A program made the translations under genes and the position numbers. Below, in pieces: positions 32,330 through 38,762 of a stretch of DNA of 39,679 nucleotides (position 1 is the stretch's first letter; each line of letters begins with the position of its first letter). The stretch comes from an uncultured Lachnospiraceae bacterium (GTDB lineage: Bacteria > Bacillota > Clostridia > Lachnospirales > Lachnospiraceae), in the NCBI GenBank assembly GCA_910578115.1, contig CAJTPO010000044.1:1-39679 (forward strand), given 5' to 3'. The notes below the pieces were generated by a model that saw nothing but the letters and a program-made list of their open reading frames with translations, did no database searches and was not told where the DNA came from.

Positions 32330-33556
32330 ATGAAAGGAAATATTGTTGTTGGTCAGTCTGGCGGCCCTACAGCCGTTATCAATTCTTCCGTAGCAGGTGT
32401 TTACGCTGCTGCCAGGAAGCTGGGTGTTAAGAAGATTTATGGTATGGTTCACGGTATTGAGGGATTTCTGGAAGACAGGATGATCGATTTGGGCGAGTAC
32501 CTGAATGATGAGACAGGTATTGAACTGTTGAAGAGAACACCTTCTGCATTCCTCGGTTCCTGCCGTTTTAAAATGCCGAAGATTGAAGGGCATGAGGATG
32601 TATACGAGAAGGTATTCGAGATTATGGAGAAGCATGATATAGAGTGTCTGTTCTATGCAGGTGGTAATGATTCCATGGATACCGTTAAGATGTTGTCCGA
32701 CTATGCAGCAGCACACAATAAGCCGCAGAGATTCATGGGCGTTCCGAAGACCATTGATAACGATCTGCCGGTAACGGATCACTGTCCGGGTTACGGTTCC
32801 GCTGCGAAGTATATCGCGACTTCCGTGAAAGAGATCATCCGTGACAACGAGTCCTTCGGTGCGAAGAAACCTACCGTATGTATCGTGGAGATCATGGGAC
32901 GTAATGCAGGGTGGTTGACTGCAGCGGCAGCTCTGGCAAAGGGTGACGACTGCCAGGGATGTGATGCGATCTATCTGCCGGAGAGAGTATTTGATATCGA
33001 CAGGTTTGTTGCAGACGTTAAGGAGCTGGCAGCGAACAAGTCTTCCGTAGTGATCGCGGTATCTGAGGGTGTCAAGGTTGCAGACGGCAGATATGTATGT
33101 GAGATTGGCAGAGAAGTGGCAGTGGATGCATTCGGTCATAAGCAGATGTCCGGTACGGCTGTTATGCTGGCAGACAAAATCGCAGCTGAGACAGGGCTTA
33201 AGACACGTGCGATTGAGTTCTCCACATTACAGAGAGCAGCGACTCATCTGGCTTCCCTGACAGATATCAACGAGGCATTCCAGGTAGGTCACGATGCAGT
33301 TGTGGCGGCAGAAGAAGGTAAGACAGGTATGATGATCACGCTGGACAGAAACGGTGACGATCCTTACCAGTGCGGTACCAGCGCATATGACATCCATGCG
33401 ATCGCTAACGTAGAGAGAAACGTTCCCGACGAGTGGATCACAGAGGATGGCAAGGGACTGACAGAAGGTTATGAGAAATATGCAAGACCGTTGATCATGG
33501 GCGAATTGCAGCCGCTGTATGTGAACGGTCTGCCGAGACATCTGGTACGTAAATAA
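32330..33556 (+). CDS. pfp: 6-phosphofructokinase, pyrophosphate-dependent type
   Basis: A 408-residue glycolytic enzyme phosphorylating fructose-6-phosphate. GGNDS at 111-115 places Asp114 where ATP-dependent enzymes have Gly, and PKTIDND at 139-145 places Lys140 where they have Gly. Both substitutions are the known markers of pyrophosphate-using PFKs. VEIMGRNAGWLT is the sugar-phosphate motif. AAAGGAGAG precedes the ATG. It takes the fructose-6-phosphate made by NagB, though the genes are not linked in one operon. Confidence 0.93.
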   Translation: MKGNIVVGQSGGPTAVINSSVAGVYAAARKLGVKKIYGMVHGIEGFLEDRMIDLGEYLNDETGIELLKRTPSAFLGSCRFKMPKIEGHEDVYEKVFEIMEKHDIECLFYAGGNDSMDTVKMLSDYAAAHNKPQRFMGVPKTIDNDLPVTDHCPGYGSAAKYIATSVKEIIRDNESFGAKKPTVCIVEIMGRNAGWLTAAAALAKGDDCQGCDAIYLPERVFDIDRFVADVKELAANKSSVVIAVSEGVKVADGRYVCEIGREVAVDAFGHKQMSGTAVMLADKIAAETGLKTRAIEFSTLQRAATHLASLTDINEAFQVGHDAVVAAEEGKTGMMITLDRNGDDPYQCGTSAYDIHAIANVERNVPDEWITEDGKGLTEGYEKYARPLIMGELQPLYVNGLPRHLVRK

Positions 33557-33588
33557 TAAGATATAAAAGATATAGAGAATATATAGGT

Positions 33589-33632
33589 GAGCTCAGGCTG
33601 TGAAATAAGCAGTTTGGGCTCATTTGTGTTGT
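33589..33632 (+). terminator. Terminator after pfp
   Basis: GAGCTCAGGCTG (33589-33600) pairs with CAGTTTGGGCTC (33610-33621) over 12 bp including G-U pairs; a T-rich but interrupted run follows. From here to the first 31-bp site at 33781 I see nothing else. Confidence 0.65.
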
Positions 33633-33780
33633 GGTTGGAAGAATGCAGAGAATAGTAGAGAATGCCGGAAAGTGTGACGGAGCAATTGAAGAGAGATTGT
33701 GTTGTATGGGTTGAAATTTGAGTGGTAAGAAGGTATGAAAAGATTTTACGGGGATATTCTATTAGATAAATACAGACAAA

Positions 33781-33811
33781 AATGCAACACTTGTATAAGA
33801 AGTGTTGCATT
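33781..33811 (+). repeat. 31-bp recombination-site-like inverted repeat, left copy
   Basis: Two perfect 12-bp arms (AATGCAACACTT and AAGTGTTGCATT) flank a 7-bp spacer GTATAAG at 33793-33799. The right copy at 34601-34631 is the same sequence in opposite orientation with one mismatch. Arm-spacer-arm with a 7-bp spacer is the form of a tyrosine-recombinase core site. On the minus strand this copy is followed by TTTTT and could act as a terminator. Confidence 0.85.
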
Positions 33812-33827
33812 TTGGCTTACATTATAT

Positions 33828-33854
33828 ATATCGGATCCATGTCATAATAGTTTA
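33828..33854 (-). promoter_or_regulatory. Sigma-28 (FliA/SigD) promoter inside the candidate invertible segment
   Basis: On the minus strand TAAA (33854-33851), exactly 15 bp, then TCCGATAT (33835-33828) matches the flagellar sigma-28 consensus TAAA-N15-GCCGATAT at all but one listed base. Transcription would run leftward across the left 31-bp site, away from the flagellin genes. I find no comparably good sigma-28 match directly before csrA or any of the three flagellin genes. Confidence 0.7.
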
Positions 33855-33955
33855 GGTCATATTCTGAAAATATACTAAAAAATCAAATACAAAATGTTAG
33901 ACAGAATGTTCCCGTACTTTTATAATTTTATAATTAATGATATCAGAAAATCGGA

Positions 33956-34537
33956 TTATAACTGTACAGTTAAGTATACCATGTCTTTATCGTCCTGTTC
34001 AATGCACAGGTATTGTTTGGTAACACGATAGGAAGAATGATTGTACAATTCCATTAACAGAGCAGGCTGCACGCCCTGCTTCCAGGCATGATATCCGAAA
34101 GTTTTTCGGAGAGAATGGCAGCTTATGTGTTCCTCTAATCCTGCATACTCAGCAGCTTCCTTGATAATACGGAATGCCTGGGAACGTGAGAGGTGATCTG
34201 AGCCTTTCCTTCCATTCGGGAACAGATACTGGTTTTCCTCTCCAAGAGTTTCTTTTTCCCGTAAAATATACAGAGCATCTGAAACGCTGGCATTGACTGC
34301 TACAATTCGTTCTTTTCCAGTCTTCTGCTCTGTAATGCATATATGATCCTTGAAGCAGTTCTTTTTCTCGCTGAATACATCCCGCCACTGTAAACTTAAA
34401 AGGTCCCCGATTCTGAATGCTGTATTTAATCCCAATATGATCATAGCATAATTTCGGCAGACAGGTTTGATAAACAGATAATACTCTTTAAATTTCTTCA
34501 GTTTTTCTTCACTCTTAATAGGGTATGTTGTGCTCAT
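33956..34537 (-). CDS. Compact tyrosine recombinase (FimB/FimE-sized), probable DNA invertase
   Basis: A 193-residue protein that is almost only the catalytic domain of the phage-integrase family. The active-site set is complete: R42 (AFRIGDLLSLQW), Lys at 72 or 75 (EQKTGKER), H141 and R144 (CHSLRKTFGYH), H167 (YNHSSYR) and nucleophile Y176 (TKQYLC). It lacks the N-terminal arm-binding domain of large integrases, like the fim switch recombinases. The start at 34537 has AGAAAGGAG seven bases upstream; the frame is open further but upstream residues come from the 31-bp site. Its promoter probably uses TTGCAT inside the right site and TATAGT at 34586-34581 with a short 15-bp spacer, so binding to the site could repress its own gene (inference). 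Confidence 0.9.
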   Translation of the reverse strand: MSTTYPIKSEEKLKKFKEYYLFIKPVCRNYAMIILGLNTAFRIGDLLSLQWRDVFSEKKNCFKDHICITEQKTGKERIVAVNASVSDALYILREKETLGEENQYLFPNGRKGSDHLSRSQAFRIIKEAAEYAGLEEHISCHSLRKTFGYHAWKQGVQPALLMELYNHSSYRVTKQYLCIEQDDKDMVYLTVQL

Positions 34538-34600
34538 GATGGTGCTCCTTTCTGTGCGTTGATTTCTCCGGGTCTCCCTTACTATATAACAGTCGGCAGC

Positions 34601-34631
34601 AATGCAACACTTCTTATACAACTGTTGCATT
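34601..34631 (-). repeat. 31-bp recombination-site-like inverted repeat, right copy
   Basis: On the minus strand the arms are AATGCAACAGTT and AAGTGTTGCATT around spacer GTATAAG (34619-34613). It differs from the left copy only at arm base 10 (G for C). The changed base is in the outer arm, facing csrA; it breaks the arm symmetry, giving a C-C mismatch in any RNA hairpin. GCAG rather than a T-run follows on the plus strand. Confidence 0.85.
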
Positions 34632-34673
34632 GCAGACAGGTAGATTTTTGCTGGAAGCATCCAGACAGATGTT

Positions 34674-34746
34674 TTGATTTTGGAAGGATGGATTTGAGGG
34701 GTGCCGGGAAGAATGACGTTTGGTGATAAGGCAATTTGCGGGAGGT
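34674..34746 (+). promoter_or_regulatory. GGA-rich leader of the csrA homologue
   Basis: The 73 bases before the start contain repeated GGA motifs (TTGGAAGGATGGATTT, CGGGAAG and the ribosome binding site GCGGGAGGT). CsrA proteins bind GGA in leaders, and autoregulation is known in other bacteria, so self-binding is plausible. No sigma-A or sigma-28 promoter is visible between the right 31-bp site and the start codon. Confidence 0.4.
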
Positions 34747-34752
34747 ATGAGG

Positions 34753-35031
34753 ATGTTAAGACTGACAGTGAGCACGGAAGAATACTTGATGATAGGAGAT
34801 GATATCAAAATTGTTTTTCTGGGTGGAAGTAAGAATCATACCCGCGTTATGCTGGATATTCCGAAGGATGTCAATGTGGTCCGCAGTAAGGTGATTGAGG
34901 CAAATGCAGTTGATGCGGATGAACAAAAGCAGCTTTCACATTACTATGCGGTGCCGGATCTTCCGGAGAAGTACCGGAAGAAAAAGAGCGGCAGCAGGCA
35001 GGCATCTGGAAAAGATGTGAAAGTAGTATAA
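34753..35031 (+). CDS. csrA: CsrA-family RNA-binding translational regulator with C-terminal extension
   Basis: A 92-residue protein. MLRLTVSTEEYLMIGDDIKI aligns with the first strands of CsrA, R31 matches the conserved VRI arginine, and IPKDVNVVR ends at R44, the main RNA-contacting residue; L4 is also kept, while R6 of classic CsrA is Val. About 30 extra, basic residues follow the core (EKYRKKKSGSRQ). The ATG at 34753 has GGAGG seven bases upstream; the ATG at 34747 abuts that site and is unlikely. In Bacillus CsrA represses flagellin translation by binding its leader. The three flagellin genes downstream each have a matching hairpin. fliW, its usual antagonist, is not in the window. Confidence 0.85.
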   Translation: MLRLTVSTEEYLMIGDDIKIVFLGGSKNHTRVMLDIPKDVNVVRSKVIEANAVDADEQKQLSHYYAVPDLPEKYRKKKSGSRQASGKDVKVV

Positions 35032-35046
35032 AGACAAGGGGATAAT

Positions 35047-35076
35047 AACCCGGAACTATCCTGGGGGTTTCGGGTT
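35047..35076 (+). terminator. Hairpin between csrA and the first flagellin gene
   Basis: AACCCGGAAC (35047-35056) pairs with GTTTCGGGTT (35067-35076). The following TATTATAA is a poor T-run, so this may only attenuate read-through. Confidence 0.45.
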
Positions 35077-35175
35077 TATTATAAAAGTCTGCATGGAAAG
35101 TATGTAAAAGTACAGAGTGCGGAGTGCGGGTTTGAAGGAAAAAATCCGCCGGATATTATCAAAATAAATAAAAAT

Positions 35176-35195
35176 GCTGCAAACGGAGTTGCGGC
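35176..35195 (+). promoter_or_regulatory. CsrA-type GGA hairpin in the leader of flagellin gene 1
   Basis: GCTGCAA and TTGCGGC pair over seven positions around loop ACGGAG. A second GGA is in the AAGGAGG ribosome binding site at 35206-35212. Two nearby GGA sites, one overlapping the ribosome binding site, resemble the hag leader of Bacillus. Confidence 0.6.
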
Positions 35196-35218
35196 AGGCA
35201 ATAACAAGGAGGTAAATT

Positions 35219-36268
35219 ATGGTAGTACAACACAACATTACAGCAATGAATTCCAACAGAATGCTGGGCCTTACGACAAAGGCACAGGCAAAGTCAACGG
35301 AGAAGTTATCATCCGGTTATAAGATCAACCGCGCGGCAGACGATGCAGCAGGCTTATCTATTTCCGAGAAGATGAGAAGACAGATCCGTGGACTGACACA
35401 GGCATCTGCAAACGCACAGGATGGTATCTCCTGTGTACAGACAGCAGAGGGCGCATTGAATGAAGTACAGGATATGCTGCAGAGAATGAATGAGCTGGCT
35501 GTTAAAGGTGAGAACGGCACGCTGACATCTACAGACCGCAGCTATATTCAGGCTGAGGTACAGCAGCTGATGAGCGAGATCGACCGTGTACAGAGCACGA
35601 CTACATTTAATGAGCAGAGTTTGTTGAATGGATCTTTCTCTAACAAGGGACTGCAGGTTGGCGCAGAGTCCGGACAGCACATCGGTATTACGATCAAGAA
35701 TATGAATACCAATGAGCTGATCGGTCAGGCTATCAAGAATGGTACTAAGTTTGGAACAAACCAGGTAGAAGAAGACGGGACAGATAAGGATCTTGGCTAT
35801 AAGGAGAGTGCGACGTTAGCTACGGACAAGGAGAATGAGCTTAAAGCTGATATGCTGAGAAAGTTCTATAAGTTTGATGGCACGAAGTGTGTAGACACAG
35901 AGGTTAAAGATGCAGCTGATAATAATGATGCAAAATATGCTGATGGTAGTGTAACTGATAATGGTTTAGATGATGCACCTACAGCAGCTGACTTTGCGGC
36001 GTTGAATGCATTTGCAAAAAGTGCGATTAAGAGTGTGTCTGAGCAGCGTTCCGACCTCGGTGCAATCCAGAACAGATTGGAGCATACGATCAGCAACCTG
36101 GATAACATTGTGGAGAATACCACATCCGCAGAAGCACAGATTCGTGATACAGATATTGCAACCGAGATGGTTAGATACGCTAACAACAACATTTTACAGC
36201 AGGCTGGTACATCCATGCTGTCACAGGCGAACCAGAGCAATCAGCTGGCACTGTCTTTACTTGGTTAA
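35219..36268 (+). CDS. Flagellin, copy 1
   Basis: A 349-residue filament subunit. The conserved N-terminal D0/D1 region (VVQHNITAMNSNRMLGLTTK, SSGYKINRAADDAAGLSISE) and C-terminal D1/D0 region (LDNIVENTTSAEAQIRDTDI, ending NQSNQLALSLLG) frame a variable centre at about 170-265. LQRMNELAVKGENG carries the region recognised by TLR5 in other flagellins. ATG follows AAGGAGG. No clear promoter is found directly upstream (only a one-base-off GCCGGATAT at 35148 without a TAAA at the right distance), so transcription may depend on csrA read-through. Confidence 0.97.
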   Translation: MVVQHNITAMNSNRMLGLTTKAQAKSTEKLSSGYKINRAADDAAGLSISEKMRRQIRGLTQASANAQDGISCVQTAEGALNEVQDMLQRMNELAVKGENGTLTSTDRSYIQAEVQQLMSEIDRVQSTTTFNEQSLLNGSFSNKGLQVGAESGQHIGITIKNMNTNELIGQAIKNGTKFGTNQVEEDGTDKDLGYKESATLATDKENELKADMLRKFYKFDGTKCVDTEVKDAADNNDAKYADGSVTDNGLDDAPTAADFAALNAFAKSAIKSVSEQRSDLGAIQNRLEHTISNLDNIVENTTSAEAQIRDTDIATEMVRYANNNILQQAGTSMLSQANQSNQLALSLLG

Positions 36269-36397
36269 TGAGTACCGACTTAATGCTGCACTGTTATCAT
36301 AAATTTTAGATGCACCGCAGGTTTCTGAAAAAAATGGCAGTGAGTAAAAAGTTGGTAGTAAGGTGAGACAGACTCAACAAAAAGTTTTGAAAAAAAT

Positions 36398-36417
36398 GCT
36401 GTAAAAGGATTTACGGC
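36398..36417 (+). promoter_or_regulatory. CsrA-type GGA hairpin in the leader of flagellin gene 2
   Basis: GCTGTAAA and TTTACGGC pair over eight positions around a tight AGGA loop, close to the ideal CsrA target. Compared with copy 1, a C-G pair is replaced by U-A, keeping the stem. AAGGAGG follows at 36428-36434. Confidence 0.65.
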
Positions 36418-36440
36418 AGTGTATAACAAGGAGGTAAGTT

Positions 36441-37499
36441 ATGGTAGTACAACACAATATTACAGCAATGAATTCCAACAGAATGCTGGGCCTTACAACA
36501 AAGGCACAGGCGAAGTCAACGGAGAAACTCTCATCTGGTTATAAGATCAACCGTGCGGCAGACGACGCAGCAGGCTTATCCATTTCCGAAAAGATGAGAA
36601 GACAGATCCGTGGCCTGACGCAGGCATCTGCAAATGCTCAGGACGGTATCTCCTGTGTACAGACAGCAGAAGGCGCTCTGAACGAAGTACAGGATATGCT
36701 GCAGAGAATGAACGAACTGGCCGTTAAAGGTGAGAACGGTACATTGACATCTACAGACCGCAGCTATATTCAGGCAGAGGTTAAGCAGCTGATGAGTGAG
36801 ATCGATCGTGTACAGAGCACGACTACATTCAATGAGCAGAGCCTGTTGGATGGTTCTTTCTCTAATAAGGGACTGCAGGTTGGTGCAGAGTCCGGTCAGC
36901 ATATCGCTATTTCGATTAAGAATATGCAGACGAATGAATTGATTGCCAATGCAGTGCATGATAAAGTAAAATTCGGAGTTGCTAACATAGGAGATGACGA
37001 GGAAGCAGCTGGTGTTGCGACGGGTGATGTGATAAGTGCAGGCAATGCTGCTAAATATGTAGAAGGAGATAATTTCCTGACATTGGATATGTTAGAGAAG
37101 TTTTACAACTTTAAGACGGATGATCTGGCTGATGACAGTCTTGCAACAACGGGTGCAGCAGGTGATAAAATAGCGATTACAACAGATGTTGCGATGGTTG
37201 ATAAAGAGCCTACGGCAGCAGACTTCGCAGCACTGAATGCATTTGCAAAACATGCGATTAAGGATGTATCCGAGCAGCGTTCCAACCTTGGTGCGATCCA
37301 GAACAGACTGGAGCACACTATCAGCAACTTGGATAATATCGTGGAGAACACCACATCCGCTGAGGCACAGATCCGTGATACGGATATCGCGACCGAGATG
37401 GTTAGATATGCGAACAACAACATCTTACAGCAGGCGGGTACTTCCATGCTGTCGCAGGCAAATCAGAGCAACCAGCTGGCATTGTCCCTGCTGGGCTAA
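36441..37499 (+). CDS. Flagellin, copy 2
   Basis: A 352-residue flagellin with the same termini as copy 1 and the most divergent centre (about 165-270; AISIKNMQTNELIANAVHD and an acidic DDEEAAG stretch). It lies 172 bp after copy 1 with no clear terminator or promoter in between. AAGGAGG precedes the ATG. Confidence 0.97.
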   Translation: MVVQHNITAMNSNRMLGLTTKAQAKSTEKLSSGYKINRAADDAAGLSISEKMRRQIRGLTQASANAQDGISCVQTAEGALNEVQDMLQRMNELAVKGENGTLTSTDRSYIQAEVKQLMSEIDRVQSTTTFNEQSLLDGSFSNKGLQVGAESGQHIAISIKNMQTNELIANAVHDKVKFGVANIGDDEEAAGVATGDVISAGNAAKYVEGDNFLTLDMLEKFYNFKTDDLADDSLATTGAAGDKIAITTDVAMVDKEPTAADFAALNAFAKHAIKDVSEQRSNLGAIQNRLEHTISNLDNIVENTTSAEAQIRDTDIATEMVRYANNNILQQAGTSMLSQANQSNQLALSLLG

Positions 37500-37508
37500 T
37501 GAGTTAAA

Positions 37509-37543
37509 CGTGGATATTGTATACGCAGTATACGATATCCACG
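37509..37543 (+). repeat. Long hairpin after flagellin gene 2
   Basis: A 16-bp stem (CGTGGATATTGTATAC with GTATACGATATCCACG, one G-U pair) closes on a three-base loop. No T-run follows, so it may protect the upstream mRNA 3' end or set the ratio between copies 2 and 3. Confidence 0.7.
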
Positions 37544-37571
37544 GACCGATATAATTATAGATTATAAGAAT

Positions 37572-37591
37572 GCTGTAAAAGGATTTACGGC
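37572..37591 (+). promoter_or_regulatory. CsrA-type GGA hairpin in the leader of flagellin gene 3
   Basis: Identical to the copy 2 hairpin: GCTGTAAA, AGGA loop, TTTACGGC, then AAGGAGG at 37602-37608. Confidence 0.65.
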
Positions 37592-37614
37592 GGTGAACAA
37601 CAAGGAGGTAAATT

Positions 37615-38628
37615 ATGGTAGTACAACACAATATTACAGCAATGAATTCCAACAGAATGCTGGGCCTTACAACGAAGGCACAGGCGAAGTCAACGGAGAA
37701 ACTCTCGTCTGGTTATAAGATCAACCGTGCGGCAGACGACGCAGCAGGTTTGTCAATTTCCGAAAAGATGAGAAGACAGATCCGTGGCCTGACGCAGGCA
37801 TCTGCAAACGCTCAGGACGGTATCTCCTGCGTACAGACAGCAGAAGGTGCGTTGAATGAAGTGCAGGATATGCTGCAGAGAATGAATGAACTGGCTGTAA
37901 AGGGTGAGAACGGCACATTGACATCTACAGACCGCAGCTATATTCAGGCTGAGGTTAAGCAGCTGATGTCCGAAATTGATCGTGTGCAGAGCACGACCAC
38001 ATTCAATGAGCAGAGTCTGTTGAATGGATCTTTCTCTAACAAGGGTCTGCAGGTTGGCGCAGAGTCCGGTCAGCATATTGGTATCACGATCAAGAATATG
38101 AATACCAATGAGCTGATAGGAAATGCTATCCGCAAAGAAACAAAATTCGGTACGAATAATATCGAGACCGATGGTACGGATAAAACATATGGTTATAAGG
38201 AAAGTACTAAAGACGGTGATAACACCTTGACATCCAAGATGCTTGAGAAATTTTATTTCTTTAAGGAGGCAGATCTCATTGATACGACAGCTACTAATGA
38301 TGCAGATGCGGCAGCTGCTCTTGATGAGACGAATAATCCTACGGCAGCCGATTTTGCAGCGCTTAATGCATTTGCCAAGAGTGCGATCAAGGATGTATCC
38401 GAGCAGCGTTCCGATCTTGGTGCAATCCAGAACAGACTTGAGCACACCATCAGCAACCTGGATAACATCGTGGAGAACACCACATCCGCTGAGGCACAGA
38501 TTCGTGATACGGATATCGCGACCGAGATGGTTAGATATGCGAACAACAACATTTTACAGCAGGCTGGTACTTCCATGCTGTCGCAGGCAAATCAGAGCAA
38601 CCAGCTGGCATTGTCCTTACTTGGCTGA
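37615..38628 (+). CDS. Flagellin, copy 3
   Basis: A 337-residue flagellin. Its N-terminal 130 or so codons and its 3' end follow copy 2 at the nucleotide level (for example GAAACTCTC where copy 1 has GAAGTTATC), whereas residues about 140-170 follow copy 1 (GITIKNMNTNELIG). It therefore looks mosaic. The variable centre is the shortest of the three. AAGGAGG precedes the ATG, and the terminator at 38727 ends the group. Confidence 0.97.
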   Translation: MVVQHNITAMNSNRMLGLTTKAQAKSTEKLSSGYKINRAADDAAGLSISEKMRRQIRGLTQASANAQDGISCVQTAEGALNEVQDMLQRMNELAVKGENGTLTSTDRSYIQAEVKQLMSEIDRVQSTTTFNEQSLLNGSFSNKGLQVGAESGQHIGITIKNMNTNELIGNAIRKETKFGTNNIETDGTDKTYGYKESTKDGDNTLTSKMLEKFYFFKEADLIDTTATNDADAAAALDETNNPTAADFAALNAFAKSAIKDVSEQRSDLGAIQNRLEHTISNLDNIVENTTSAEAQIRDTDIATEMVRYANNNILQQAGTSMLSQANQSNQLALSLLG

Positions 38629-38726
38629 TGAATTTATGAAAAGTCAGGAGCTGGCTGCATAAGTACTGCATCAGCAGGAACATGACAGCAGCAAAGTTTA
38701 TATGTTGTAGCGACGTATGATCAGAG

Positions 38727-38761
38727 ACAGCCGCATTCCATTGAGGAGTGCGGCTGTTTTA
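38727..38761 (+). terminator. Terminator of the flagellin group and insertion site of the intron
   Basis: ACAGCCGCA and TGCGGCTGT, with TCC/GGA inside, form a strong stem followed by TTTTA. The intron 5' end begins one to two bases later. From 38629 to 38726 nothing else is seen. Confidence 0.85.
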
Positions 38762-38762
38762 C

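Larger units (their letters stand above)
33781..34631. other. Candidate invertible DNA segment carrying its recombinase and an outward sigma-28 promoter
   Basis: The segment is bounded by the two inverted 31-bp sites. It contains one gene, a compact tyrosine recombinase on the minus strand, and a sigma-28-type promoter at its left end pointing outward. Recombination between the identical, oppositely oriented spacers would invert the interval and aim the promoter at csrA and the flagellin genes. In the orientation shown it points to a gene-free region and the 3' end of pfp. A single-orientation read cannot prove that inversion occurs. Confidence 0.7.

Noticed and set aside
33781..34631. Interpretation of the 31-bp repeats as transposon ends or simple terminators
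   Set aside because: They lack flanking target duplications, have the arm-spacer-arm form with identical spacers, and enclose a tyrosine recombinase rather than a DDE transposase. Terminator function of the left copy may be additional.
35130..35156. GCCGGATAT before flagellin gene 1 as a sigma-28 promoter
   Set aside because: It contains an extra G relative to GCCGATAT and has GGTT rather than TAAA at the required distance.
37526..37552. ACCGATAT before flagellin gene 3 as a sigma-28 promoter
   Set aside because: The -10 is good, but the -35 position reads CAGT, inside the arm of the long hairpin; I would not call it without transcript data.
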